64,000 nucleotides of DNA from CAXMQZ01 sp963707075. GTDB lineage: Bacteria; Acidobacteriota; Thermoanaerobaculia; Multivoradales; JAHEKO01. Of this stretch, positions 33,394 through 43,197 are shown one piece after another. Below the pieces are notes generated by a model. It was not told the DNA's origin. It saw nothing but the letters and a program-made list of their open reading frames with translations, and made no database searches. The DNA lies in NCBI GenBank assembly GCA_963707075.1, contig CAVPOX010000022.1, forward strand, positions 1 to 64,000. The letters run 5' to 3'. Position numbers and translations under genes: made by a program. Positions within the stretch are counted from its first letter, which is position 1; the number at the start of each line of letters is the position of its first letter.

Positions 33394-34803
33394 GTGTCCA
33401 AAGACCCTCTCAACATCCATCTGGTTGCCATCGGTGGTACCGGAATGGCACCCCTGGCGTGTCTGCTGCAGGGACTCGGCCATCGAGTGCGCGGTTCCGA
33501 TGGACCTATCTATCCCCCGATGAGCACCCTGCTGCAGCAAGCGGGCATCGAACCCCTGCTCGGCTACGACCCTGGCCATCTACAGCCTCTCCCCGATCTG
33601 GTGGTGATTGGCAATGCCGTACCCCGAGACAACCCGGAAGCGGTCGAGGCCGAGAGGTTGCAGCTGGACCGTCTTTCCATGCCAGAGGCGCTGGCGCACT
33701 TCTTTCTCCAATACCGGCGCCCTCTCGTCGTGGCCGGCACCCATGGCAAGACCACCACGACTTCTTTGGCCTCCTGGGTCTATAACGATTGCGGCACCGA
33801 TCCCGGCTTCTTGGTGGGCGGCGTGCCGCTGAATCTCGGCCGCAGCTTTCAGCAAGGCACCGGTCCGAGGTTCGTTATCGAAGGCGACGAGTACAACGCC
33901 GCTTACTTCGACCGGGGGCCCAAGTTCCTGCATTACCGGCCGGACAGTTTGATCCTCACCAGTGTCGAGTACGATCATGCCGATCTCTATCCCGATCCCG
34001 AAACCCTCACCAGGGCCTATGAGGATCTGGTCAGCCTGGTCCCCGAGACGGGTCTGATCGCTGCTTGCGGTGACATTCCCGAAGTTCGCGAGATCGTCGC
34101 GCAGGCCCGTTGCCGCACGGTCCTCTATGGATTCAGCGAGTCCAATGATCTCTACCCACTCGGTCCAGTCGAAACCGACGCGGCAGGCAGCCGATTTCGC
34201 ATCCGGGATCCCCAGGAGGGTGAGATCGAGATTCGCACGTCCATGGTCGGCCCCCACAACATCTGCAACACCCTCGGTGTCTGGGCCTGTGCCCGGCACG
34301 ACGGTCTCCCGGCAGAGGACGTGGTCGCCGCCCTGGACCGGTTCGAGGGCGTCAAGAGGCGGTTGGAGATTCTCGGGACCCATCGTGACATCACGGTCAT
34401 CGACGATTTCGCCCATCACCCGACAGCCGTGGATATGACACTCGAAGGCCTGAGAAGCCGCTTTCCCGACCGACGCCTGATCGCCATTTTCGAGCCCAGG
34501 ACCCTGACGGCCGGGCGATCCTTTCTGCATGAGGGGTATCTGCAGGGACTCTCGAGAGCGGATCGCGTCCTGCTGGCGCCCATCTTCCACCACCTTCGCC
34601 TGCCCGCGGCCGAGCGACTCGATCTCCACCGCCTGGCAGCCGAGCTCGAGGCCGGGGGCACCCCGACAACCCTGGCTGAAGGCGTCGATTCTCTGCTCGC
34701 GACCGCCCTTGGCGAGGCCAGGCCTGGCGACGTCTTCATCACCATGTCTTCGGGCAGCTTCGAAGGCCTTCCCTACAGGATTTTGGCCGGTCTCGACTGT
34801 TGA
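33394..34803 (+). CDS. mpl: UDP-N-acetylmuramate:L-Ala-gamma-D-Glu-meso-DAP ligase (Mpl)
   Basis: Mpl reattaches the recycled tripeptide L-Ala-D-Glu-mDAP to UDP-MurNAc, using ATP in the cytoplasm. It belongs to the Mur ligase family: the N-terminal UDP-binding fold has HLVAIGGTGMAPLACLL (9-25), the P-loop is GTHGKTTTTS (115-124), the metal-binding region is FVIEGDEYNAAYFD (about 160-175), and DDFAHHPTAV and FEPRT follow in the C-terminal half. The variant IEGDEYNAA and the 469-residue length separate Mpl from MurC. It indicates DAP-type peptidoglycan and cell-wall recycling. The start is GTG at 33394. Confidence 0.93.
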   Translation: MSKDPLNIHLVAIGGTGMAPLACLLQGLGHRVRGSDGPIYPPMSTLLQQAGIEPLLGYDPGHLQPLPDLVVIGNAVPRDNPEAVEAERLQLDRLSMPEALAHFFLQYRRPLVVAGTHGKTTTTSLASWVYNDCGTDPGFLVGGVPLNLGRSFQQGTGPRFVIEGDEYNAAYFDRGPKFLHYRPDSLILTSVEYDHADLYPDPETLTRAYEDLVSLVPETGLIAACGDIPEVREIVAQARCRTVLYGFSESNDLYPLGPVETDAAGSRFRIRDPQEGEIEIRTSMVGPHNICNTLGVWACARHDGLPAEDVVAALDRFEGVKRRLEILGTHRDITVIDDFAHHPTAVDMTLEGLRSRFPDRRLIAIFEPRTLTAGRSFLHEGYLQGLSRADRVLLAPIFHHLRLPAAERLDLHRLAAELEAGGTPTTLAEGVDSLLATALGEARPGDVFITMSSGSFEGLPYRILAGLDC

Positions 34804-34887
34804 GTTCGTCATTGTATGCGCGATTCGCTATTTGCTAACATTCGCGCAATCAATGAGATGGGATCCCTGAGGATCCTGCCTGTGTGA

Positions 34888-37224
34888 GTGTCTATGAGGT
34901 ACGTTGGCAACACCGCCCTTTCGCCGCAGATCCAGGAACGCATCCAAGCCACCTTTGCGCAGACCTTGAGTCTCGCCGAGGAGGGCAATCGCCAGGAAGC
35001 GTTGCTGGGCTGTGACTTCATTCTTCGGCTCGATCCGCTTTTCGAGCCTGCTCGCACTCTGCAGGAGCGGCTCAGTCAGGGAGAAGGTCCCGTCGATGTA
35101 AGCAACTTGGCGAAGGACGTACCGGCTGAGTCCGAATCGCCCGCAGCGTCCGAGGTACCCCTCAAGATTGTGGAACCCGTGGACGAATCCGTGGCCGACC
35201 AGGCACCAATCGAGATCAGCGACACCCTGGTCGAGCCGCCGCTTCCCGACACCCTCGTCGACATCAACGAGCTGATCACCGAAGACTCGATCATCGAACC
35301 GGGGGTCGAGCACGCCCCTCCTTTAGCAGAGGTGGATTTCGATATTTCGGAGCCGGCCCAGCCCGAGACACCAGCTGATGTCACGGCCCCCGTCGACGAT
35401 CTGCCTGGCCGGATGGCGATGCTGTTCGAGCAGCGCAGCTTCCAGGATCTCATGGCCCTGGCGCTGCAGAATCAGGAGCGGGTCAGCACCGATGGCGACC
35501 TCAGACAACTGGTCGATACCGCCAGCGAGCGCCTCGAGGCCGAGCCTTATGTTCGCAACTTCCTCGATTCCGCCCGGTCGGCCAGGGAGTCGGGCGACCT
35601 GGAAAGTGCCCGATCTCATCTCGACAAGGCACGTGAGCTCGACCCGACACACCCCGATCTGACGATGATCGAAGCCGACCTGCAGGCGGCTTCGACGGTC
35701 GCGCCACCCGCTGCATTCGAACCACCTCCGCTTGTTGAAACGCCACCGCTGGCGGGTCCCGAACCACTCAATGCTCCGGTCGCCGAGGTCGAAGAGCTCC
35801 TCGCACCGGTCGAGCAGCCGCTTCTCGAAGATGCCGTGGAGATACCGACAGGCGAGGCTCCACCGGCTGACGTGCCGCCGCCGATTCCGTCTCTCGATGC
35901 CGAGCCTGCCGCTCGTCTCGATAACGAAAGCGAGCAACGCATCGGCGAGCTCCTGCAGGAGGGACAAGAGTCCTTCGAAGACGGCCAGTACCAGACGGCG
36001 ATCGATGCCTGGTCGCGTATCTTCCTCATCGATATCGATCACGCCGAGGCCAGTCGACGCATCGAATTGGCCAGAAAGCTCAAATCCGAGGTCGAGCGCC
36101 AGATCGAGGAGGCCTTTCACGAAGCGATCTCGCTGCTCGAGGCTGGCGATGAAGACGATGCGCGCAAGGCCTTTGAGAAGGTCCTCGAGATTCAACCCAA
36201 TCACATGGGGGCGCGCGACTACCTCGAGAAGCTGAGCACTGGTGAGTTGACGACACCGGGTGCGACGCCGACGCCCGATCTGACGCCCCTGGTCCATGAA
36301 CCCCCCGGGGAGGCCGTGGCTGGTGAAGCTCCGCCCCTCGATGATCTGGCGCCACCCTCGCTGGGTCCAAAGCCGGTCGTCGGTGATCTGGCTCCGGAAG
36401 ATTTCGAACCGGCGCTGAAGCCCGCTGTCTCACGCGGACGCTCCTTCGTCACCATCGGCGCGGCGGTTCTGATTCTGGTTCTCGCCATCGGTTGGTTTAT
36501 CTACTCGAAATGGGATCGTTTCTTCCCTGGATCGGCCCCCACAGACCAGGCGGCTGCCACCGAGGCCCGCATCGACCCCGTCGAACGCGCTCGGGAGCTG
36601 CACGAAGCAGGCAACACCGCCATGGCGATCAATGTCCTTCGTCGACTCGCCCCAGGACACGAGCAGTACGCTGAAGCCCTGGCGCTGATCGCTATGTGGG
36701 AAGCCGGCGACCAGGAAGCCGAAGTGGAAAGCGCGGGCCCCTCGGAAGAGGCTCTCGCCCGCCGCGAGGATCTGGTAGAACAAGCGCAAGGCGCTGTCGC
36801 CAATGGTGAGAACATCCTCGCCCTGAATTATCTCGAGGAGGCCAACAAAATCAGCGCTCTCTCCGAAGAGGAGTTGATGCTCGAGACCCGAGCCACGTCC
36901 CTGCTCGAGCCGCTCGAAGAAGAGCTGGAAATGTTCGAGAACGGAGATTGGGAGTACTCGTTGCCCGATCTCTGGCGCATGCACGATAGCGATGGCGGCA
37001 ATAAGGATGTCATCCGACTGATGGTCGACTCCTACTACAACCTGGGCCTGCGCGATCTGCAACGGGGAGACGCCAAGGCAGCCCTGGAGAAATTCAAGGA
37101 AGCCCAGGAACTGGCCTCCAACGACCCCCATCTCGATCGACTCGCAGAGTTTGCCTCGGCCTATGTGGAGCGCCCGGCCGACATGCTCTACCGGATCTTC
37201 GTCAAATACCAGAAATTCCGGTGA
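34888..37224 (+). CDS. TPR-repeat protein with acidic linkers and one membrane helix
   Basis: This 778-residue protein is built of tetratricopeptide-like helices (about 10-50, 185-265, 345-450 and 560-780) joined by long Pro/Glu/Val-rich acidic linkers. A single TM helix lies at about 515-533 (VTIGAAVLILVLAIGWFIY). TPR domains would then sit on both sides of the membrane, and the protein probably acts as a scaffold. The start is GTG 34888 or ATG 34894. The following RDD gene starts two bases after its stop, so they are co-transcribed. I cannot assign a pathway. Confidence 0.75.
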   Translation: MSMRYVGNTALSPQIQERIQATFAQTLSLAEEGNRQEALLGCDFILRLDPLFEPARTLQERLSQGEGPVDVSNLAKDVPAESESPAASEVPLKIVEPVDESVADQAPIEISDTLVEPPLPDTLVDINELITEDSIIEPGVEHAPPLAEVDFDISEPAQPETPADVTAPVDDLPGRMAMLFEQRSFQDLMALALQNQERVSTDGDLRQLVDTASERLEAEPYVRNFLDSARSARESGDLESARSHLDKARELDPTHPDLTMIEADLQAASTVAPPAAFEPPPLVETPPLAGPEPLNAPVAEVEELLAPVEQPLLEDAVEIPTGEAPPADVPPPIPSLDAEPAARLDNESEQRIGELLQEGQESFEDGQYQTAIDAWSRIFLIDIDHAEASRRIELARKLKSEVERQIEEAFHEAISLLEAGDEDDARKAFEKVLEIQPNHMGARDYLEKLSTGELTTPGATPTPDLTPLVHEPPGEAVAGEAPPLDDLAPPSLGPKPVVGDLAPEDFEPALKPAVSRGRSFVTIGAAVLILVLAIGWFIYSKWDRFFPGSAPTDQAAATEARIDPVERARELHEAGNTAMAINVLRRLAPGHEQYAEALALIAMWEAGDQEAEVESAGPSEEALARREDLVEQAQGAVANGENILALNYLEEANKISALSEEELMLETRATSLLEPLEEELEMFENGDWEYSLPDLWRMHDSDGGNKDVIRLMVDSYYNLGLRDLQRGDAKAALEKFKEAQELASNDPHLDRLAEFASAYVERPADMLYRIFVKYQKFR

Positions 37225-37225
37225 G

Positions 37226-37867
37226 ATGAGCTCTCCCCCGCGTCCAAAAGAAGATCCAGGTCTGTTCGACGACCTACCTCTGCACCAGGATACGCGCGTC
37301 GAGGACCCAGATCGCAAAGTCGACCAACCTCGAGACACCCCTTCTCCGGCCAAGCCACCAGGAGAATCGGCAGAGGCGCTACCGCTCTTCGCAGACACTC
37401 CGGGAACCGAGCCAACCTCTCCAGCAGCGTCTGCTGAGTTTTTCGACGCCACGACCCGACCGGCGTGGCGGCCTGTGGTGCCTGTACCCGCCCAACTGTC
37501 GGCCGGTCTCATCGACCTGGGTCTCATCCTGGCCGTCGGACTCATGACCTGGCTCGGCCTCTACTTCATGGGGATAAGCATCGATCTGGTCGACTGGGGA
37601 ATCGTGGCGCTCTTTCTGCTCCCGTTTTCCTTCCTCTACGAGGTCTTTCCTCTGGCGTTCTGGGGTCGCACCCCGGGCATGGAGCGGGTAGGTCTCGTCG
37701 CCCGCAGCCGCGACGGCAAATCGCTGAGCTTCTCTCAGGCGGCGAGGCGATGGCTCGCCGCGGTCATCACGGTCTGTCTTCTTGGATTACCGTGGATTCT
37801 CACCGCGACAACAGGGAAATCACTCGCCGATCGACTCAGCGGGTCGCAGACCTTGCCCGCCAGATAG
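37226..37867 (+). CDS. RDD-family membrane protein
   Basis: The ATG at 37226 follows the TPR gene stop by one base, giving 213 residues. A proline-rich soluble N-terminal part (~85 residues) precedes an RDD domain with three membrane helices: LSAGLIDLGLILAVGLMTW, WGIVALFLLPFSFLYEVFP and WLAAVITVCLLGLPWIL. GRTPGMERVGLVARSRDGKSLSF between helices 2 and 3 is typical of the family. RDD proteins are thought to carry or sense small solutes, but the function is not known here. The 3' end overlaps the convergent gene by 32 bp. Confidence 0.8.
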   Translation: MSSPPRPKEDPGLFDDLPLHQDTRVEDPDRKVDQPRDTPSPAKPPGESAEALPLFADTPGTEPTSPAASAEFFDATTRPAWRPVVPVPAQLSAGLIDLGLILAVGLMTWLGLYFMGISIDLVDWGIVALFLLPFSFLYEVFPLAFWGRTPGMERVGLVARSRDGKSLSFSQAARRWLAAVITVCLLGLPWILTATTGKSLADRLSGSQTLPAR

Positions 37868-38447
37868 ACCACGCCACCCACAGATTCCCCAGGAAGGTCG
37901 CCGCCGCGAAGATGGCCAGTGCCTGGCCGTGTGGCCAGATCGCCAGCAATCCTCCCAGCTGGTAGGTGAGTCCTGCTGTCCGCAGTGCCCTCGATGCCAG
38001 TCCTCCGAGACTGAACAACGAGTGGCCGAGAAGCAGCAGCCAGATACCGGGAAGCAACCACGCCTGGTCCTGGAGCACGAGTGCAAGTGAAACAAACACC
38101 GCCACCAAAGAGAGGTTGCCCTGTGCCCGCAGGACCCAGGTGGCCAAGGTGGATGACCCGGCGCCACTATGCTGCCGACCGCCGAGGATCTGCATCGCTT
38201 CGATGACACCACCGATCAGAACCGCAATCGACCACAGGACCAGGGCACCCAGGCCACCAGCGACCCGCAACACTGCTGGCGTTGCCAACGCCGCCGAGGG
38301 CAGGATCAGCGCCCAGGCCAACCAGGACCAGGGCTGACCAAGGTAAGGCTGGCTCGCCTTCTCGAAATGATCGCGTACCCGCTCGAGTCCATCCTCGGCC
38401 AACGGGTCGTCGAGTGTTCTGCGGAGGGGGTCGTACTCGGAGGCCAT
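37836..38447 (-). CDS. Hypothetical polytopic membrane protein
   Basis: This 203-residue protein has a ~40-residue charged N-terminal part (YDPLRRTLDDPLAEDGLERV) followed by about five hydrophobic helices (for example WLAWALILPSAALATPAVL, GALVLWSIAVLIGGVIEAM and GIWLLLLGHSLFSLGGLA). I recognise no family. It is convergent with the RDD gene (32-bp overlap). The 264 bp between this gene and atpC hold no gene. Confidence 0.65.
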   Translation of the reverse strand: MASEYDPLRRTLDDPLAEDGLERVRDHFEKASQPYLGQPWSWLAWALILPSAALATPAVLRVAGGLGALVLWSIAVLIGGVIEAMQILGGRQHSGAGSSTLATWVLRAQGNLSLVAVFVSLALVLQDQAWLLPGIWLLLLGHSLFSLGGLASRALRTAGLTYQLGGLLAIWPHGQALAIFAAATFLGNLWVAWSIWRARSATR

Positions 38448-38711
38448 CGCACCCGCATTGTAGCTGCGCCTGCCTGTGCGCCGACCCTCTGGGTGCCCTC
38501 TTCAGGGTCGTAACTGGTCGTTGGGGGTGGTCCCAGGACGGATCTCTTGGCAAGCGCCCTGGCGGAACGATCAAAGTGCACGGTGATCCGGCGCGTAGCC
38601 AGGGAAGGGAGCGCAACTTCCGGCATTCCTCACAGCGCGAACCGTGCCCTCCGGGGCCACCCCAACGACCCGCTACAACGTTTCCCAGACGGAGGATACG
38701 GAGACCGGGTG

Positions 38712-39116
38712 TTACGAGGAGTGCATCATCTTGCGCTGGACGCGGGCACGCTGCTGGGCGGCTTCGCGGGCCTTCAACGAGACCTCATCGCGCACTTCGA
38801 TTGCCTTGGCGGTTTCGAGGTTGGCGTCGATCTCTTCCTGGGTGAGCTCTTCGGGGAGCCTGGCAGCGCTGGTCAGGATGGTCAGTCGGTTGTCCGACAT
38901 CTCCGCGAAACCACCGTCCAGGAAGAGGGTGTGCTTTTCGGAAGGAGTCTCGATCCGAAGCTCTCCGATCCCCAACCGACACACCAAGGGGGCGCGGTTC
39001 CGCAGAATCCCGATCTCACCATCCCATGCCGGGAGGGTGACGGACTTCGCTTCGCACTCGAGGACCGCCCGTTCAGGGGTCACCACAGAGCACTGGAATG
39101 TTCCGTGATCGGCCAC
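38712..39116 (-). CDS. atpC: F-type ATP synthase epsilon subunit
   Basis: This 134-residue protein has the N-terminal beta-sandwich (FQCSVVTPERAVLECEAKSVTLPAWDGEIGILRNRAPLV, residues 7-46) and the C-terminal helical hairpin (ELTQEEIDANLETAKA). The subunit sits on the rotor stalk with gamma and damps ATP hydrolysis. Start GTG 39116 overlaps the atpD stop by one base. It is the last gene of the ATP synthase operon. Confidence 0.95.
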   Translation of the reverse strand: MADHGTFQCSVVTPERAVLECEAKSVTLPAWDGEIGILRNRAPLVCRLGIGELRIETPSEKHTLFLDGGFAEMSDNRLTILTSAARLPEELTQEEIDANLETAKAIEVRDEVSLKAREAAQQRARVQRKMMHSS

Positions 39117-40564
39117 TACTTCTTCTCCATCTCCTCAGCACGCTTGGCGGCATCCTCGATGGTGCCGACATACATGAAGGCCTGGTCGGGCAGATGGTCC
39201 CACTTGCCCTCGCAGAGCTCGTCGAACGACCGGATCGTATCTTCACGCGAGACATAGGTGCCTGGGATGCCGATGAACTGCTCGGCCACGTAGAAGGCCT
39301 GAGAAAGAAAGCGCTCGATCTTGCGTGCCCGACGCACGGTCACCTTGTCCTCTTCCGAGAGCTCGTCGATGCCGAGAATCGAGATGATGTCCTGCAGGTC
39401 CCGATAGCGTTGCAGAATCTGTTGCACGGTTCGCGCGACACGATAGTGGTCTTCGCCAAGGAACTCCGGAGAGACGATTCGGCTGCTCGAAGCGAGCGGA
39501 TCGACGGCCGGATAGATCCCCTTCTCGGAGATCGATCGTTCCAGGTTCACTGTCGAGTCCAGGTGGGTGAAGGCGGCAGCAGGCGCGGGATCGGTGTAGT
39601 CGTCAGCCGGCACGTAGATCGCCTGAATACTGGTGACAGCACCTTCCTTCGTCGAGGTAATGCGCTCCTGCAGCTCGCCCATCTCAGTGCCCAGTGTCGG
39701 CTGGTAACCCACCGCCGAGGGCATACGGCCGAGCAGAGCCGACACCTCCGAACCCGCCTGCGAGAAACGGAAGATGTTGTCGATGAAAAGCAGCGTGTCA
39801 GCGCCGGTGGAGTCACGGAAATACTCGGCCATGGTCAATGCCGACAGAGCCACCCGCAGACGAGCTCCCGGAGGCTCGTTCATCTGACCGAAGACCATCA
39901 CCGTTTGATCGAGGACGCTCTTGCCCGTGTCGCCGATCTGGGCTTCCTGCATCTCGAGCCACAGATCGTTCCCCTCACGGGTCCGCTCACCGACACCGGC
40001 AAAACAGGAATAGCCACTGTGGAAGCGGGCTAATCGAGCGATGAGCTCCTGGATTATGACCGTCTTGCCGACACCGGCACCACCAAACAGCCCGGCCTTT
40101 CCGCCACGCACCAGCGGGCAAAGCAGGTCCATGACCTTGATTCCAGTCTCGAACATTTCGGTCTTGGTCGACAGGTCCTCCATGGGCGGTGGCTCTCGGT
40201 GAATCGATCGTCGTTCCGTAACTTCGATCGGCCCACGATCGTCGATCGTGTCGCCCACCAGGTTGAACACCCGACCGAGTGTGGCCTCTCCCACGGGAAC
40301 GGTAATGGGTGATCCCGTGTCGAGGATCGGAGCTCCTCTCTGCACACCATCGGTGGAATCGAGCGCGATGGCTCGGATCCGTCCGCCACCCAGGAGTTGG
40401 GCCACCTCGCACCAGAGAGTTTCAGTCTGGGTCTCGCCCAGGACGGTCCGCTCGACCTGAACGGTCAGAGCGTTGTTGATCTCGGGCAGCTTGCTCTCTG
40501 GAAAGTGGGCATCGAGTGTCGAACCGATGACCTGGGTTACCTCGCCGTAGTTGCCGTTTTCCAT
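39116..40564 (-). CDS. atpD: F-type ATP synthase beta subunit
   Basis: This is the catalytic subunit of F1, 482 residues, the normal length. Walker A is GGAGVGKTV (about 155-163), the catalytic glutamate is in GVGERTREGNDLW, Walker B is TLLFIDNIFRF, and the ALLGRMPSAVGYQPTL segment of the catalytic-site loop is present. The gene lies between atpG (42 bp upstream) and atpC (one-base overlap). Confidence 0.98.
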   Translation of the reverse strand: MENGNYGEVTQVIGSTLDAHFPESKLPEINNALTVQVERTVLGETQTETLWCEVAQLLGGGRIRAIALDSTDGVQRGAPILDTGSPITVPVGEATLGRVFNLVGDTIDDRGPIEVTERRSIHREPPPMEDLSTKTEMFETGIKVMDLLCPLVRGGKAGLFGGAGVGKTVIIQELIARLARFHSGYSCFAGVGERTREGNDLWLEMQEAQIGDTGKSVLDQTVMVFGQMNEPPGARLRVALSALTMAEYFRDSTGADTLLFIDNIFRFSQAGSEVSALLGRMPSAVGYQPTLGTEMGELQERITSTKEGAVTSIQAIYVPADDYTDPAPAAAFTHLDSTVNLERSISEKGIYPAVDPLASSSRIVSPEFLGEDHYRVARTVQQILQRYRDLQDIISILGIDELSEEDKVTVRRARKIERFLSQAFYVAEQFIGIPGTYVSREDTIRSFDELCEGKWDHLPDQAFMYVGTIEDAAKRAEEMEKK

Positions 40565-40606
40565 CTCGCTACTTCCTCAATTCAATATCGTCGTTGCCAA
40601 AAGCCA

Positions 40607-41488
40607 CTAGGCCAGGGCGTTGGCACCACCCACGATGTCCAACAGCTCCATGGTGATGGCCGTCTGGCGGGCTCGGTTGTATTGCTGGGTCAGCAATTTG
40701 ATCAAATCTTCGGCAGAATCGGTGGCACCCTTCATGGCCACTTGACGCGCCATCTGTTCACTGACCACCGCATCGTTGAAACATCGGAAGAGTCGCGCTC
40801 GCACTGTCATCGGCAGCAACTCGTCCAACAGATCTCCGGGTTCGGGCGAAAACTCGTACTGTAATTCGGTCTGCTCCGACTGACCGTCGGTTTCGTCGGG
40901 TTCCTCCCGGCTCAGTGGCAGGAGCTGCTCCACTACCGGAACTTGGCGTCCGGCGGAGAGGAACTTCATGTACGCCACGTGAGCCGAACTGATCTCTCCC
41001 CGGGTGAACCGGTCCATCATCGCTGTCGCGTAGGGGTCGATGTCCGCAAAAACGGGGATGTCGTCCAAATTCGTAACCGTCTCGGCCATCTTGTAGCCGG
41101 CGAACTCCAGGTAGGAGACGCCCTTCCTGCCAAAGACTCTGACATCGTATGGCAGGCTCTCTTGTTCCAGACCCTGAAGAAAGTCTGCCGCGGTACGGAG
41201 CACGTTGCCATTGTAGGCACCGCAAAGTCCCCGATTGCTGGTGATCACCAACAGATCCGCTGGCTGACCCTCAACCGACACCTGCATCAAGGGGTGATCG
41301 ACTCCCTGGGTAGCTCCCGCCAGGTCCCGCACCAGTTGCGCCAACTTATCGGTGAAGGGAGTGCTGGCCACCAGACGCTTGTGAGCTGCCTGGAATCGAG
41401 CCGTAGCGATGAGCTGCATCGTCCGCGTGATCTTGCGGATGTTGCGCACTGCATCGCGCCGTTTGACGAGTTCTCGACGATTGGCCAT
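40607..41488 (-). CDS. atpG: F-type ATP synthase gamma subunit
   Basis: This is the central rotor shaft subunit, 293 residues. The N-terminal coiled-coil strand (RRDAVRNIRKITRTMQLIATARFQ) and the C-terminal strand (QQYNRARQTAITMELLDIVGGANAL) are typical, and ITSNRGLCGAYN in the middle is the family signature. An acidic segment around residues 190-205 (SREEPDETDGQSEQTE) is a small insertion compared with the minimal bacterial subunit. Confidence 0.97.
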   Translation of the reverse strand: MANRRELVKRRDAVRNIRKITRTMQLIATARFQAAHKRLVASTPFTDKLAQLVRDLAGATQGVDHPLMQVSVEGQPADLLVITSNRGLCGAYNGNVLRTAADFLQGLEQESLPYDVRVFGRKGVSYLEFAGYKMAETVTNLDDIPVFADIDPYATAMMDRFTRGEISSAHVAYMKFLSAGRQVPVVEQLLPLSREEPDETDGQSEQTELQYEFSPEPGDLLDELLPMTVRARLFRCFNDAVVSEQMARQVAMKGATDSAEDLIKLLTQQYNRARQTAITMELLDIVGGANALA

Positions 41489-41502
41489 GGTGGTAACCGA
41501 CC

Positions 41503-43197
41503 CTAGTTGCCCTTGTATGCCTGAATCGCTTTGCCGATCTGATCGACCAGGTCATCCGTCAGTTGCCCCTGAGTTCGAATTGCTTGCAGGATCTCTGGGT
41601 GTTTCTCCCGGAAGTACGCGTGCATCCCCGATTCGAACTTCAGGATGTCCACGACCTCGACGTCGTCCATCAGACCGTTCGTCGCGGCGTAGATGCTGAG
41701 AATCTGTTCTTCCACCGGGTAGGGCTTGTACTGCGGCTGCTTGAGCAGTTCCACCATGCGATAGCCACGGTCGAGTTGGCGTTGGGTTGTTGCATCGAGG
41801 TCGGTGCCCAACTGAGCAAACGCCTGCTGCTCGCGAAACGACGCCAGATCGAGACGCAGCGAGCCGGCGATCTTCTTCATCGCCTTGACCTGAGCGTTTC
41901 CACCCACCCGCGACACGCTGATACCTACGTCGACCGCCGGTCGTACACCGGCGAAGAAGAGCTCGGGCACCAGGTAGATCTGCCCATCGGTAATCGAGAT
42001 GACATTGGTCGGGATATAGGCCGAAACCTCACCCTCGAGAGTCTCGATGATTGGCAGCGCGGTCATCGAGCCACCACCGTCGGGGAACTTGTGGACCCGG
42101 TATTTGTCCTTGTCCGGCATCGACTCCAACCAGGCGGTTGCCTTCTTCCCACCCTCCGGCCGATGAAAGATCCCAGCCGGATCATCCAAGCCGACCTCCT
42201 CGCCAGCCGGCGGTTTCACCGCCACTGAACGATCGGTGCTGTCCTCGGGAGTGTCTTTCGGCACGACGGCGTACTCATCTCGCAGCTTGACGGCTCTCTC
42301 GAGGAGACGCGAATGCAGGTAGAAAACATCTCCGGGATAGGCCTCGCGACCTGGAGGACGTCTGAGAAGCAGCGACAACTGTCGATAGGCGTGGGCCTGA
42401 CGGGTCAGATCGTCGTAGACCACCAGTGTGGGTTTTCCCTGCAGATACATGAAGTACTCGGCCATGGCTGCACCGGCGTACGGCGCGATGTACTGCAACG
42501 GAGCTGGATCGGATGCCCCGGCTGACACGACGATCGTGTAGTCCATCGCTCCCTGTTCAGCCAGCTTCTCCACCACTCCCACCACGGTCGATTCCTTCTG
42601 CCCGACGGCAACATAGACGCAGATCACACCCTCGCCGCGCTGATTGATGATCGTGTCGAGAGCGATGGCAGTCTTGCCCGTCCGGCGGTCACCAATGATC
42701 AGCTCGCGCTGACCCCGGCCGATGGGGATCATGCTGTCGATGGCGCTCAGGCCTGTCTGTAGCGGCTCGTCCACCGGTTGGCGGGCCGCAATCCCGGGAG
42801 CCTTGTACTCGAGCGGTCGGCGGTGAGGGGTGTCGATATCGCCCTTGCCATCCAGAGGACGTCCCAGTGGATCGACCACGCGACCGATCATCTGCTCGCC
42901 ACAGGGGACGCTCAGAAGCTCGCCGGTGCGACGCACCTCGCTGCCCTCCTTGATGTCGAAGTACTCGCCAAAGATGACGACACCCACCGAGTTTTCCTCC
43001 AGGTTCAGAGCCTGGCCGAACTGCCCATTGGCAAACTCGAGCTGTTCGCCAGCAACGACATTGGACAGGCCGTAAACCCGGGCAATGCCGTCTCCGACTT
43101 CCAGAACCCGACCGACCTCTGCCAGATCCACTTCGCTGCGATAGTTGCGTATCTCTTCGGTGATCACCGATGAGATCTCGTCCACCTTGAACTTCAT
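41503..43197 (-). CDS. atpA: F-type ATP synthase alpha subunit with a long internal insertion
   Basis: This is the non-catalytic nucleotide-binding subunit. The P-loop is GDRRTGKTAIA (169-179), and VFYLHSRLLERA and ALPIIETLEGEVSAYIPTNVISITDGQIYL-type sequence are conserved. At 564 residues it is about 50-60 longer than usual. The extra length is a charged block between LLERAVKL (298-305) and GGGSMTALP (374-382), where Bacillus-type proteins have about 4 residues and E. coli about 17. The block is in frame, with no sign of error. The start ATG overlaps the atpH stop (ATGA). Confidence 0.97.
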   Translation of the reverse strand: MKFKVDEISSVITEEIRNYRSEVDLAEVGRVLEVGDGIARVYGLSNVVAGEQLEFANGQFGQALNLEENSVGVVIFGEYFDIKEGSEVRRTGELLSVPCGEQMIGRVVDPLGRPLDGKGDIDTPHRRPLEYKAPGIAARQPVDEPLQTGLSAIDSMIPIGRGQRELIIGDRRTGKTAIALDTIINQRGEGVICVYVAVGQKESTVVGVVEKLAEQGAMDYTIVVSAGASDPAPLQYIAPYAGAAMAEYFMYLQGKPTLVVYDDLTRQAHAYRQLSLLLRRPPGREAYPGDVFYLHSRLLERAVKLRDEYAVVPKDTPEDSTDRSVAVKPPAGEEVGLDDPAGIFHRPEGGKKATAWLESMPDKDKYRVHKFPDGGGSMTALPIIETLEGEVSAYIPTNVISITDGQIYLVPELFFAGVRPAVDVGISVSRVGGNAQVKAMKKIAGSLRLDLASFREQQAFAQLGTDLDATTQRQLDRGYRMVELLKQPQYKPYPVEEQILSIYAATNGLMDDVEVVDILKFESGMHAYFREKHPEILQAIRTQGQLTDDLVDQIGKAIQAYKGN

